Assembly: GCA_964600025.1 (NCBI GenBank)
Contig: CAZRHJ010000011.1
Span: 1 to 44,728, forward strand
Origin: JADFUS01 sp964600025
GTDB taxonomy: Bacteria; Bacteroidota; Bacteroidia; Bacteroidales; Rikenellaceae
Length of the DNA: 44,728 bases
Direction: 5' to 3'
Under the pieces are notes generated by a model. The model was not told where the DNA came from. It saw only the letters and a list, made by a program, of their open reading frames with translations, and made no database searches. Of the stretch, positions 15,987-24,180 are shown piece after piece (the first letter of the stretch is position 1; each line of letters begins with the position of its first letter). The position numbers and the translations under genes are program-made.

Positions 15987-17528
15987 ATGGAAAATAAAGT
16001 GTTCAATGATTTGAAACAGAGAATGGAGAAAGTTCTCAAAGGAGGTGGCGAAAAAGCTATCGAAAAACAAAAAGAAATGGGTAAATATACGGCTCGTGAG
16101 CGTATTGACAAACTCTTAGACAAGGGTTCATTTTTTGAATATGATGCTTTTGTTCAACACGACGTACGTGATTTTGGAATGCAAGACAAATTTTTGGCAG
16201 GCGACGGTGTAGTTATTGGTACAGGTACTATCAATGGCAACCCTGTCGCAATTTTTTCTCAGGACTTTACAGTGGCAGGGGGTTCGTTAGGCTCAATGCA
16301 CGCCAAAAAAATCACGAAGATTATGGATTATGCAATTTCTTTGCGTATTCCTCTAATCGGTATTAATGACTCAGGTGGTGCAAGAATTCAAGAGGGGGTA
16401 AATGCACTTGCTGGCTATGGAGATATATTCTACCGCAATACTATGGCAAGTGGAGTTATTCCTCAAATTTCGGTTATTTTAGGCCCTTGTGCAGGTGGTG
16501 CAGTTTATTCACCAGCTCTAACAGATTTTGTGTTTGTGGTCGAAAATATTTCAAAAATGTTTATCACTGGCCCAAGTGTTATCGAAACAGTTTTGGGCGA
16601 GAAAATAGATGCTGAGGAGCTTGGAGGAGCAAGAGTTCATTGCGAAACAACAGGTAATGCACATTTTTATGCACAAAATGAGGACGAATGTTTCTCGCAA
16701 ATTCGTAGATTAGTTTCGGCAATTCCTCAAAACAACACCAAACTTCCCGAAGCTACAAAAACCGAGAAACCTTTGAGCAAATACAAGATTAGCGAGATTG
16801 TACCACTCGACCCTACTATGCCTTATGACGTACGTGAGGTAATAAAATCTGTAACAGACAAAAGTGATTTCTTGGAAGTAATGGAAATGTTTGCAGCAAA
16901 TATAGTAGTAGGTTTTGGTAGAATTGAAGGTCAGTTAGTAGGCTTTGTAGCCAATCAACCAAAAGTTATGGCAGGTGTTTTGGACTGCGATTCATCAGAC
17001 AAAGCATCAAGATTTATAAGATATTGCGACGCATTCAATATTCCTTTGGTTACATTCGAGGACTTACCGGGATATTTACCAGGAGTAGATCAAGAACACG
17101 CAGGAGTTATCCGCCACGGAGCAAAATTACTTTATGCTTACAGCGAGGCAACTGTGCCAAAAATCACTATCATACTTCGTAAAGCATACGGAGGAGGATA
17201 TATTGCAATGAGTTCAAAACACTTGAAAGCAGACTATGTAATGGCGTGGCCAAATGCAGAAATTGCGGTTATGGGAGCTGAGGGAGCTGCGAATATTATT
17301 TTCTTGAAAGAAATTAAAAATGCTGCTAACCCAGAGGAAATGCGAAAAGAAAAAATTGAGGAATATAGAGAGAAATTTGCTAATCCTTATGTTGCAGCAG
17401 GACGTGGTTATGTAGATGCAGTTATTTTGCCAGAAGACACACGTTCACATATTGTTCACGCACTAAAAGTTGCCGAGAACAAGATTGTTGAAACACCCAA
17501 AAAGAAACACGGTATTATTCCATTATAG
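15987..17528 (+). CDS. Biotin-dependent acyl-CoA carboxylase / methylmalonyl-CoA decarboxylase carboxyltransferase subunit
   Basis: This 513-residue protein has both crotonase-like halves of a carboxyltransferase. N-half: GKYTARERIDKLLD (~residues 31-44), RIPLIGINDSGGARIQEGV (~residue 120) and GPCAGGAVYSPALTDF (~residue 166). C-half: FNIPLVTFEDLPGYLPG (~residue 350), AYGGGYIAMSSKHL and VMGAEGAANI. It moves CO2 between biotin and an acyl-CoA (propionyl- or methylmalonyl-CoA). The next gene encodes the biotin carrier but no biotin carboxylase or membrane decarboxylase subunit follows, so carboxylase and sodium-pumping decarboxylase (MmdA) roles are both open. Length is standard. Confidence 0.92.
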   Translation: MENKVFNDLKQRMEKVLKGGGEKAIEKQKEMGKYTARERIDKLLDKGSFFEYDAFVQHDVRDFGMQDKFLAGDGVVIGTGTINGNPVAIFSQDFTVAGGSLGSMHAKKITKIMDYAISLRIPLIGINDSGGARIQEGVNALAGYGDIFYRNTMASGVIPQISVILGPCAGGAVYSPALTDFVFVVENISKMFITGPSVIETVLGEKIDAEELGGARVHCETTGNAHFYAQNEDECFSQIRRLVSAIPQNNTKLPEATKTEKPLSKYKISEIVPLDPTMPYDVREVIKSVTDKSDFLEVMEMFAANIVVGFGRIEGQLVGFVANQPKVMAGVLDCDSSDKASRFIRYCDAFNIPLVTFEDLPGYLPGVDQEHAGVIRHGAKLLYAYSEATVPKITIILRKAYGGGYIAMSSKHLKADYVMAWPNAEIAVMGAEGAANIIFLKEIKNAANPEEMRKEKIEEYREKFANPYVAAGRGYVDAVILPEDTRSHIVHALKVAENKIVETPKKKHGIIPL

Positions 17529-17537
17529 TTTAGAGTT

Positions 17538-17849
17538 ATGAGCAATTTAAAAACAGTAAAGACAATGTATGGTGAGTTCAAAACTTGCGATATTGTCAAA
17601 AAATTCGAGAACCGCACTAAATGGCAAAAACATAGCGAAAAACAAATACTATCCTTTATCCCCGGCACAATTACACATATAGATGTAAAAGTTGGCGATA
17701 AGGTAAATATTGGAGATATATTGTTTGGTTTCAAAGCTATGAAAATGGAAAACAAAGTCGAATCCGAGATAGAAGGAACTATCAAACAACTAAATTACTG
17801 TGTTGGAGAGTCTTTTCCAAAAGGTGTTGTTTTATTAGAGTTTGAATAA
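17538..17849 (+). CDS. Biotin carboxyl carrier protein
   Basis: This 103-residue protein has a biotinyl/lipoyl-attachment domain in its second half: KVGDKVNIGDILFGFKAMKM with the biotinylated Lys in AMKM (~residue 73), then EIEGTIKQLNYCVGESFPKG. The preceding residue is Lys rather than the usual Glu (KAMKM instead of EAMKM). The first ~40 residues are short and basic, without the long Pro/Ala linker of many carriers. It starts 9 bases after the carboxyltransferase gene and ends before a terminator, so the two form a compact operon and very likely one complex. Confidence 0.88.
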   Translation: MSNLKTVKTMYGEFKTCDIVKKFENRTKWQKHSEKQILSFIPGTITHIDVKVGDKVNIGDILFGFKAMKMENKVESEIEGTIKQLNYCVGESFPKGVVLLEFE

Positions 17850-17864
17850 AAAAATATTTATAAC

Positions 17865-17893
17865 AAAAAAGTGTCTGAATAGGCACTTTTTTT
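17865..17893 (+). terminator. Intrinsic terminator after the biotin carrier gene
   Basis: An A-run plus GTGTC pairs (with one G-U) with GGCAC plus a T-run around a TGAATA loop, 15 bases past the stop. Its T-tract overlaps the -33 element of the next promoter. Confidence 0.8.
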
Positions 17894-17921
17894 GTTTATA
17901 CAAAATTATTTACTAACTTTG
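17891..17921 (+). promoter_or_regulatory. Promoter of the riboswitch-BtuG-like transcript
   Basis: TTTG (17891-17894) and TAACTTTG (17914-17921) are 19 bases apart, a full match to the Bacteroidota -33/-7 promoter. It predicts a start near 17928, just before the riboswitch. Confidence 0.78.
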
Positions 17922-17929
17922 CACCCAAA

Positions 17930-18110
17930 TTGGTGCTACTTGTAGCATAAAAGGGAATATCGTTAAAATCGATAACAGTACCCGCTGCTGTGAAATTTCG
18001 CTAAAAAGATTGACACAAACCACTGTTAATTACGGGAAGGAGTCAAAATCAAGAAATTAAGTCAGAAGACCTACCAACACACGTTTAACAACCTACGGGA
18101 ATATGGGTAG
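17930..18110 (+). promoter_or_regulatory. Cobalamin (B12) riboswitch
   Basis: The leader has the conserved landmarks of the cobalamin riboswitch in order: AAAAGGGAAT near 17949-17958, a CCACTG core at 18020-18025, GGGAAGG at 18034-18040, and the near-invariant B12 box AGTCAGAAGACCTACC at 18060-18075. The later CTACC (18071-18075) can pair with GGTAG (18106-18110), a possible expression-platform helix that leaves ~80 bases to the ATG. Cobalamin binding normally turns such leaders off. This explains regulation of the downstream lipoprotein and supports a B12-uptake role for it. Confidence 0.93.
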
Positions 18111-18190
18111 TTAATGATATAGTCTCTACATCATTATCGTATTAGTTATTCGTGTATAAACTTTAAAATATTTACATAACTAATATAAAG

Positions 18191-19861
18191 ATGAAAAACA
18201 AATTTTTACTAATTATTGCAAGTCTTGCACTGATTGTATCTTGTCAAGATTCTGACAAAAAAATGGGTAATCCAGAAATTACTCTTCCAGAAGGTAGCGA
18301 AAACGTGCTACTAACAAACGCAAACAACACTTCTGTACTTAATTTTACTTCTGCCGAAGAATGGAGTATTTCTATCGTAGATAAATACGAAACAAAAGCT
18401 CACATTAATTGGATTAAAATTGACAAAATGTATGGTGAGGCAGGTGAAGTTACTCTAAACATCACAGCAGACAAAAACACAACAGACGCCGACAGAGTTG
18501 GTAAAATCGTAATTGGCTCACAATTATTGACTAAGGTAGTTACTGTTACACAAGCTGCAAAAGATGGTATTGTATTAGACAAAGACGCTTATTCAGTAGA
18601 GAATGCAGGTGGTCAAGTTGAAGTAACTTACAAATCAAACATTGCAGTTGCCGCAGAAATTGACAAAGATGCACAATCTTGGCTTACTATCAAAGCTACA
18701 AAAGCAATGACAGAAAACACATTGGTTTTTACTGCTACTGAAAACCCAAATCGTGAAGATAGAGTTGCAACAATCACTCTTAAAGGTGGTGAAGCTCCTG
18801 CTAAAACATTTACTATCACTCAAAAACAAAAAGAATACGAAGTAAAACGACTTGGTATGTATGTTTTGACAGAAGGCACATTTGGCCAAAACAACTCTGT
18901 GCTTGGAATGCTTAATCCAGACAAAACTATTGACTTAAACTATTTCACAAAAATCAATACAGACAAAACAGCTTTGGGCGATACTGCAACAGATATAGTA
19001 GTATATGGTGGTAAAACCTATATCATAGTGAACTTTTCAGACAAAATTACAGTCTTGAATGCTTACAATGGCAAATTTATCAAAGATATTGATTTGAAAG
19101 CACATTTTGGTGCAACTACTCAACCTCGATTTGCATTGGGTGAAGGTGGAGATTTGTATGTTTCCACTTACCATCAAGGACTTATTACCATTGATACAAC
19201 TGAATTGAAAGTTGATAAAAAAATTGAGCTTAGCGAATACTTCCACGAACAATTAGCATCATATAATGGTAATATCTATGTTGCTAATTCGGGTATAGAG
19301 GGTGATTATTACGGAGGTAAAGGCACAACTGTTTCTATTGTTTCTGTTGATTCTCAAAAGGAGATTGGAACAATTAAAGTTCCTGTTAACCCTAACGTGA
19401 TGCAAATAACTCCAAATGGAAAAATGTATTTAACAACTTGGGGTAATTGGAGTTCCGAAGAATCAAGACTTCACAAAATTGATTTGGGAACAAAGAAAAT
19501 CGAAAAAACTTGGGAAGATTTTGGAGCTCAAAAATTTGCTGTAAGTGACAAATTTATATTTAGCTATCATTTCAGCTACATTACATTCCAAATGTATGTC
19601 AAAAAAATAGATATAAACACTAACGAAGCTACTACTTTTATGGAAAATCCTAAAAAAGATTTTGGATTGAGAAGTATATATAATATTTGTTCAGACCCAA
19701 AAACAAACGATATTTATTTCCTTGACCAGTCTTGTTTAGTTGTTCGTTTCGACGGTTCTGGTAAATTTATTGAGAAATATGATTTCAAAGATAGCTCTGT
19801 ATCAGGAATGATGAATACAAATATGATTGAATTCTTGGATTTGGAATTTGAGAAAAAATAA
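18191..19861 (+). CDS. BACON-domain / YncE-like beta-propeller lipoprotein, BtuG-like B12-binding candidate
   Basis: This 556-residue lipoprotein has signal MKNKFLLIIASLALIVSC (acylated Cys at residue 18). Residues ~30-118 and ~122-212 look like two BACON beta-sandwich domains, each ending in a VTVTQA- or FTITQKQ-type strand. Residues ~217-556 form a YncE/DUF5074-like beta-propeller (LGMYVLTEGTFGQNNS, GDTATDIVVYGGKTYIIVNF, NPNVMQITPNGKMYLTTWGN). BtuG of Bacteroides is a surface propeller lipoprotein that grips cobalamin for BtuB. The cobalamin riboswitch directly upstream makes a B12-capture role likely here. The BACON extension is unusual; it may lift the propeller off the membrane. No BtuB or other B12 genes follow. 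Single-gene transcript ended by the terminator at 19875-19916. Confidence 0.83.
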   Translation: MKNKFLLIIASLALIVSCQDSDKKMGNPEITLPEGSENVLLTNANNTSVLNFTSAEEWSISIVDKYETKAHINWIKIDKMYGEAGEVTLNITADKNTTDADRVGKIVIGSQLLTKVVTVTQAAKDGIVLDKDAYSVENAGGQVEVTYKSNIAVAAEIDKDAQSWLTIKATKAMTENTLVFTATENPNREDRVATITLKGGEAPAKTFTITQKQKEYEVKRLGMYVLTEGTFGQNNSVLGMLNPDKTIDLNYFTKINTDKTALGDTATDIVVYGGKTYIIVNFSDKITVLNAYNGKFIKDIDLKAHFGATTQPRFALGEGGDLYVSTYHQGLITIDTTELKVDKKIELSEYFHEQLASYNGNIYVANSGIEGDYYGGKGTTVSIVSVDSQKEIGTIKVPVNPNVMQITPNGKMYLTTWGNWSSEESRLHKIDLGTKKIEKTWEDFGAQKFAVSDKFIFSYHFSYITFQMYVKKIDINTNEATTFMENPKKDFGLRSIYNICSDPKTNDIYFLDQSCLVVRFDGSGKFIEKYDFKDSSVSGMMNTNMIEFLDLEFEKK

Positions 19862-19874
19862 TTTATAACACACC

Positions 19875-19916
19875 AAAAAGCGGATTAACTTAATTGTGAG
19901 TTAATCCGCTTTTTTA
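19875..19916. terminator. Bidirectional terminator between btuG-like and SOD genes
   Basis: AAAAAGCGGATTAACT pairs perfectly with AGTTAATCCGCTTTTT around a short loop, with A- and T-runs on both sides. It serves the two convergent genes. Confidence 0.92.
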
Positions 19917-19920
19917 TGCT

Positions 19921-20544
19921 CTAACGATTTCTATTCCTGTCAAAAACTAAGCCTAATTTATAAGCATCTTCATAACGTTTTTGAACTACTGACCAATCAA
20001 TTATTTTCCAAATATTCTGAACATATTCTGGTCTTTTGTTGCGATAATCAATGTAGTAAGCGTGTTCCCAAACATCAATACAAAGCAGAGGAACCATTTT
20101 TCCAATAAGTGGGCAATAAGCGTTTTTACCACTCATAACTTTTAGGTGTCCATCTCGTTTGAGAACAAGCCAAATCCACCCAGAACCAAATAATTTTAGT
20201 GCCATATTTGACATACGCTCTTTGAGTTTATCAAGCGAACCGTAAGCACGGTTAATTCGTTTCTCAAACTCCCCGTCAATAGTAAAAACAGGGTTTGGGG
20301 ACAAAACTTCAAAAAACAATTCGTGATTTTTCATTTGAGCTGCATTATTCAATAGAGAACTTTCGCTTTCGTGAATAATATCCTCAATCGCCTTGCCTTC
20401 ATAAGCCGAGCCTTTTCTTAATTTGTTTGTATTGTCCAAATATGCCATATAATGCTTATCAAAATGATAATCCATAGTCTCTTTTGAGATATATGGTTCA
20501 AGTGCATTTTTAGCATATGGAAGTGTAATAGGTTTAAATTCCAT
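19921..20544 (-). CDS. Superoxide dismutase (Fe/Mn family)
   Basis: This 207-residue cytosolic enzyme converts superoxide to oxygen and peroxide. The four metal ligands are visible: His in DYHFDKHYMAYLDN (~residue 27), His in AAQMKNHELFF (~residue 75), and Asp/His in DVWEHAYYIDY (~residues 160-164). The active-site Tyr (AYLDN) and the GSGWIWLV segment are kept. The second-helix motif reads QMKNHELFF instead of the common QVWNHTFYW, so a Trp near the active site is missing. The Gln in NNAAQ points to an iron or cambialistic enzyme, but metal choice is inference. It is convergent with the BtuG-like gene and divergent from rubrerythrin, a sensible oxidative-stress pair. Confidence 0.93.
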   Translation of the reverse strand: MEFKPITLPYAKNALEPYISKETMDYHFDKHYMAYLDNTNKLRKGSAYEGKAIEDIIHESESSLLNNAAQMKNHELFFEVLSPNPVFTIDGEFEKRINRAYGSLDKLKERMSNMALKLFGSGWIWLVLKRDGHLKVMSGKNAYCPLIGKMVPLLCIDVWEHAYYIDYRNKRPEYVQNIWKIIDWSVVQKRYEDAYKLGLVFDRNRNR

Positions 20545-20616
20545 AATAAAAAGTTTTTAATGTTGTTAATAATACACTGTATTAAGCAAAAACTATACCA
20601 ATATAAGTAAAAACGA

Positions 20617-20647
20617 ATTGCTATATATAAAATTATGTTTATCTTTG
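20617..20647 (+). promoter_or_regulatory. Promoter of the rubrerythrin gene
   Basis: ATTG (20617-20620) and TATCTTTG (20640-20647) are 19 bases apart, close to the Bacteroidota -33/-7 consensus. The start codon is at 20686. Confidence 0.65.
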
Positions 20648-20685
20648 AACTATAAATTCAATAACTAATAAATTTATAAAACAAT

Positions 20686-21261
20686 ATGAAAAGTATTAAA
20701 GGCACAAAAACAGAACAAAATCTATTAAAAGCATTTGCTGGTGAATCACAAGCTAAAAACCGTTACCAATTTTTTGCTAAAATAGCAAAAAAAGAGGGTT
20801 TTGAAAAAGTTGCATTTTATTTTGAAGAAACTGCTCACAATGAGGAAGTTCACGCAAAAGAATTTTTTAAACGTCTTGAAGGTGGTATGGTAGAAATTAC
20901 TGCATCTTACCCAGCAGGAATACTATCAAATACAATCGAAAACCTTAGAGCAGCAGCAGAGGGCGAAAACGAAGAGTGGTCAGAGTTGTATCCAGAATTT
21001 GCAAAAGTTGCACAAGAAGAAGGATTTGACGAGATTGCAAGTTTGTTTACTCGCATCGCTGTTATCGAAAAACACCACCAAGAACGTTATTCTAAACTTG
21101 CTGACGAGGTGGAACAAGCTACTATCTTCAATAAAGAAGAAGAAATTGAATGGCGTTGTCGCAACTGTGGACATATCCACAAAGGCAAAAATGCTCCTGA
21201 GCTTTGCCCAGTTTGTAAACACCCAAAAGCATATTTTGAAAATGCTATTGACTTGTTCTAA
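20686..21261 (+). CDS. rbr: Rubrerythrin
   Basis: This 191-residue protein has the two parts of classical rubrerythrin. The ferritin-like diiron four-helix bundle (residues ~1-145) carries AFAGESQAKNRYQFFA, the EETAHNEEVHAKEFF pair, and IAVIEKHHQERY ligands. The C-terminal rubredoxin-like domain has CRNCGHIHKG and CPVCKHPKAYF, the two Cys pairs that hold Fe. Rubrerythrin reduces hydrogen peroxide in the cytosol of anaerobes. It stands opposite superoxide dismutase, which produces the peroxide. The gene has its own promoter and a terminator at 21286-21309. Confidence 0.96.
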   Translation: MKSIKGTKTEQNLLKAFAGESQAKNRYQFFAKIAKKEGFEKVAFYFEETAHNEEVHAKEFFKRLEGGMVEITASYPAGILSNTIENLRAAAEGENEEWSELYPEFAKVAQEEGFDEIASLFTRIAVIEKHHQERYSKLADEVEQATIFNKEEEIEWRCRNCGHIHKGKNAPELCPVCKHPKAYFENAIDLF

Positions 21262-21285
21262 TATCGTTGAAAAAATCAACTAACT

Positions 21286-21309
21286 AAAAGTCCCTTAATT
21301 GGGACTTTT
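21286..21309 (+). terminator. Intrinsic terminator after rubrerythrin
   Basis: AAAAGTCCC-TTAATT-GGGACTTTT followed by a T-run, 25 bases past the stop. Confidence 0.88.
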
Positions 21310-21327
21310 TTTATTGCTACTCACAAA

Positions 21328-21767
21328 AACAAGATAGGCAAGTTTCTGAACTTAATAGACGATACCTAACAAAAATATTATTCAAGGTTTTTTTCAAATT
21401 CTAANNNNNNNNNNNNNNNNNNNNNNNNNNNNNNNNNNNNNNNNNNNNNNNNNNNNNNNNNNNNNNNNNNNNNNNNNNNNNNNNNNNNNNNNNNNNNNNN
21501 NNNNAAAAACTCGATTATCTTAGGATATTTTACAGATGGTCATAACGTAGCGTACTGGAATACGTAAGTTATAAATATCTACGTAACATACAAGATAGGC
21601 AAATTTCAACTCAATAGACGATACCTAACAAAAATATTATTCAAGAGTTTTTTTTCAAATTCTAAAAAAACTCGATTATCTTAGGATATTTTACAGATGG
21701 TCATAACGTAGCGTACTGGAGTACGTGAGTTATGAGCATCTGCGAAATATACAAGATAGGCGAGTTT
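21328..21767 (-). repeat. Tandem array of the intergenic hairpin repeat (161-bp period), containing the scaffold gap
   Basis: This is the same repeat family as at 15.4 kb, in the opposite orientation. Full units lie at 21508-21606 and 21669-21767 (ACTCGATTATC recurs 161 bases apart); a partial unit end (AACAAGATAGGCAAGTTT) lies before the gap. Each unit keeps the GTAGCGTACTGGAGTACGTG-type core and the ACTCG/CGAGT ends. The linker here differs from the 166-bp array (GACGATACCTAACAAAAATA), so the array probably expanded independently. Together with the gap, the 583 bases between rubrerythrin and the DUF1015 gene hold no gene. Confidence 0.9.
21405..21504. other. Assembly gap (100 N)
   Basis: Exactly 100 unknown bases, the usual placeholder for a gap of unknown size. 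The flanks (TTCTAA before, AAAAACTCG after) join into exactly the TTCTAAAAAAACTCG found one unit later, so the true gap is probably zero or a whole number of repeat units. Confidence 0.97.
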
Positions 21768-21795
21768 CAACGCAGAAGACGAAACTTTAAAAAAA

Positions 21796-21826
21796 ATTGC
21801 TCTTAGTTCGTAGAACTAAGAGCAAT
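21796..21826 (-). terminator. Terminator hairpin after the DUF1015 gene
   Basis: ATTGCTCTTAGTTC pairs perfectly with GAACTAAGAGCAAT around a GTA loop. On the minus strand it is followed by a T-run. Confidence 0.88.
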
Positions 21827-21844
21827 TAAAATATTTAGACTAAA

Positions 21845-23092
21845 TTATTTGTCCAAAGAGTGGATAACAACACCTGAACGAAGTTTAGGCTCGAACCAAG
21901 TTGTTTTTGGAGGCATAATATTACCAGTGTCAGCAATATCAGTAAGCTGTTTCATTGAAACAGGATAGATAGCAAATGCTGCTTTCATTTCACCTGAATC
22001 AACACGTTTTTTCAACTCACCAAGACCACGGATACCACCGATAAAGTCAATTCTTTCGCTTGTACGCAAGTCTTTGATATCAAGAATTCTGTCAAGAACA
22101 AGGTCAGACAAGATAGTTACGTCCAATACACCGATTGGGTCGTTATCATTGTAAGTACCAGGTTTTGCAGTCATTGAATACCACTCACCGTCGATATACA
22201 TTGCAAAGTTGTGTAGAGAAGCTGGTTTGTAAATTTCAGCACCTTTATTCTCAACAACAAAAGATTCTTCAAGTTTAGCAATTAATTGCTCTTTTGAAAG
22301 ATTGTTCAAATCACGAACTACACGGTTGTAGTCAATAATTTGTAGTTGGTCTTCTGGGAAAATAACTGCTAAGAAATAGCAATACTCTTCTGTACCGTTG
22401 TGATTAGGGTTAGCTTTCATTTTTTCTTGACCAACCAAAGCAGCAGCAGCTGTTCTGTGGTGACCGTCAGCAACATACAATGCAGGCATTTCAGCGTAAA
22501 TCTCAGTGATACGTTTGATTGTAGCCTCATCGTTAATTACCCAGAAATGATGACCGAAACCATCTTCTTTTGCAACGAAATCGTACTCAGGAGCGTTATT
22601 TTTAACAACACTTTCGATGATAGCACTCATCTCAGCGTTTCTCTGGTGCAAGAAGAATACTGGCTCGATGTTAGCGTTTTGTTTACGCACGTGCATCATT
22701 CTATCCTCTTCTTTAACCTTACGAGTTAATTCGTGTTTTTTGATTTTACCGCTAAGGTAATCTTCAAAGTGGCAACAAGCAACAAGACCATATTGAGTAC
22801 GCTCACCCATAGTTTGAGCATAGATATAATATTTTTCAGTCTCATCTTGTACCAACCAACCTTTTTCTTTCCAAGATTTGAAATTTTCTACTGCTTTTGT
22901 GTATACTTCATCAGCGTGCTCATCAGCAATAGGGTTAAAATCAATCTCAGGTTTAATGATATGAAGAAGTGATTTTTCACCAGCCATATCCAAAGCCTCT
23001 TGTGAAGATAATACGTCATAAGGAGGACTCGCTACCTCAGAAACAAATGCTTTTGGAGGGCGAATACCTTTAAAAGGTTTTACTTTTACCAT
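21845..23092 (-). CDS. DUF1015 family protein (serine operon)
   Basis: This 415-residue soluble protein matches the DUF1015 family in length and in segments: KPFKGIRPPKAFVSEVASPPYDVLSS at the N-terminus (given here in part), the ALYVADGHHRTAAA motif (~residue 205), and IDFIGGIRGLGELKKRV near residue 350. The GHHR segment resembles the Arg/His site of ParB-like nucleotide hydrolases, and some relatives have been linked to serine kinase-like activity; this is family knowledge, not proof. It follows serC and serA in the same direction, an arrangement typical of Bacteroidota, so a role in serine metabolism is a fair inference. Confidence 0.85.
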   Translation of the reverse strand: MVKVKPFKGIRPPKAFVSEVASPPYDVLSSQEALDMAGEKSLLHIIKPEIDFNPIADEHADEVYTKAVENFKSWKEKGWLVQDETEKYYIYAQTMGERTQYGLVACCHFEDYLSGKIKKHELTRKVKEEDRMMHVRKQNANIEPVFFLHQRNAEMSAIIESVVKNNAPEYDFVAKEDGFGHHFWVINDEATIKRITEIYAEMPALYVADGHHRTAAAALVGQEKMKANPNHNGTEEYCYFLAVIFPEDQLQIIDYNRVVRDLNNLSKEQLIAKLEESFVVENKGAEIYKPASLHNFAMYIDGEWYSMTAKPGTYNDNDPIGVLDVTILSDLVLDRILDIKDLRTSERIDFIGGIRGLGELKKRVDSGEMKAAFAIYPVSMKQLTDIADTGNIMPPKTTWFEPKLRSGVVIHSLDK

Positions 23093-23145
23093 CTTTAAAA
23101 TATTTTAAAAAAATTAAAAAAATCAATTTTATTTATTAGAAAATA

Positions 23146-23175
23146 ATGCCTATGCAAAATATTTCACATAGGCAT
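23146..23175 (-). other. Stem-loop between serA and the DUF1015 gene
   Basis: ATGCCTATG pairs with CATAGGCAT around an ~12-base loop, 11 bases past the serA stop. There is only a weak T-run after it on the minus strand, so it may be a leaky terminator or an RNA-processing site that sets DUF1015 expression. Confidence 0.55.
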
Positions 23176-23185
23176 ATATTGTCTA

Positions 23186-24109
23186 TTACTTGTTAACTTG
23201 GAATTTTTTGTTACCAGTTACAAAGAAATCAACGATTTGGTTAGCAGCAGCCAAACCAGCGTTTACGTTAGCCTCAGAAGTTTGAGCACCCATTTTCTTA
23301 GGTGTAGAGAAATATCTTGCTGGGTATTTTTCGTTAAGTTCAGCGTGGATATCAGGCATTACGTCACAAACATATTTGAAATCTTGTCTGTCTTCCATCA
23401 ATTTAGCAAGACCAGCCTCATCGATAACCTCTTTACGAGCAGAGTTCAACAAAGTTGCACCTTTTGGCATTTTGCTCAACAAATCGTAGTTGATAGATTT
23501 GATAGTAGCTGGAACAGCAGGAATATGCAAAGAAACATAATCACAAGTAGAGTACAACTCTTCAAGGTTAGTAATTTGTTTTACACCATCAGCTTCAAAT
23601 ACCTTAGCGTCAGTGATGAATGGGTCGAAAGCACAAACTTCCATACCAAGACCTTTTGCATAACGAGCAACCAATTTACCAACGTTACCGTAAGCGTGAA
23701 CACCAAGTTTTTTGCCGTGAACTTCTTTACCAGAAGTACCGTTAAACATATTACGAGCACCATAAATCATCATAGCGATAACAAGCTCAGCAACAGCGTT
23801 TGAGTTTTGACCAGGAGTGTTCATAGCAACAACACCATTAGCAGTACAAGCAGCCAAGTCGATATTGTCATAACCAGCACCAGCTCTTACGATAACTTTA
23901 AGGTTTTTAGCAGCTTTGATAACTTCCTCAGTAGCTTTGTCTGAACGGATAATCATAGCGTCACAATCAGCAGCAGCAGCTACAAGTTCAGCTTGTTCTT
24001 TGTAGTTTTCCAACAAAGCAACTTCGTAACCTGCTTTTGCAAAAATATCTTTAATACCATCTACTGCAACTTTTGCAAATGGTTTTGATGTAGCGATTAA
24101 AACTTTCAT
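23186..24109 (-). CDS. serA: D-3-phosphoglycerate dehydrogenase SerA (short form, lysine-type)
   Basis: This 307-residue NAD-dependent dehydrogenase performs the first step of serine synthesis. It has the substrate-site Arg in VRAGAGYDNID (~residue 75), the Rossmann motif GVHAYGNVGKLVARYAKGLG (~residues 137-155), and NSARKEVIDE (~residue 222). It lacks the C-terminal ACT regulatory domain of the E. coli enzyme. The catalytic His of the usual PHIG motif is absent: the site reads STPKKMGAQTSEA, the lysine-type variant known from some phosphoglycerate dehydrogenases. Neighbouring serC supports the assignment over other 2-hydroxyacid dehydrogenases. Confidence 0.92.
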   Translation of the reverse strand: MKVLIATSKPFAKVAVDGIKDIFAKAGYEVALLENYKEQAELVAAAADCDAMIIRSDKATEEVIKAAKNLKVIVRAGAGYDNIDLAACTANGVVAMNTPGQNSNAVAELVIAMMIYGARNMFNGTSGKEVHGKKLGVHAYGNVGKLVARYAKGLGMEVCAFDPFITDAKVFEADGVKQITNLEELYSTCDYVSLHIPAVPATIKSINYDLLSKMPKGATLLNSARKEVIDEAGLAKLMEDRQDFKYVCDVMPDIHAELNEKYPARYFSTPKKMGAQTSEANVNAGLAAANQIVDFFVTGNKKFQVNK

Positions 24110-24138
24110 TTTTCTATTTTTTATTTTGATATAAGTAA

Positions 24139-24180
24139 AAAAGACTCTACACAGGACATTTAGCCCTGCATAGAATCTTT
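24139..24180 (-). terminator. Terminator-like hairpin between serC and serA
   Basis: In the leftward transcript, AAAGAUUCUAUGCAGG pairs along its whole 16 bases (with G-U pairs) with CCUGUGUAGAGUCUUU around a ~9-base loop, followed by UUUUUU. It lies 12 bases past the serC stop and would attenuate transcription into serA. Confidence 0.75.
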
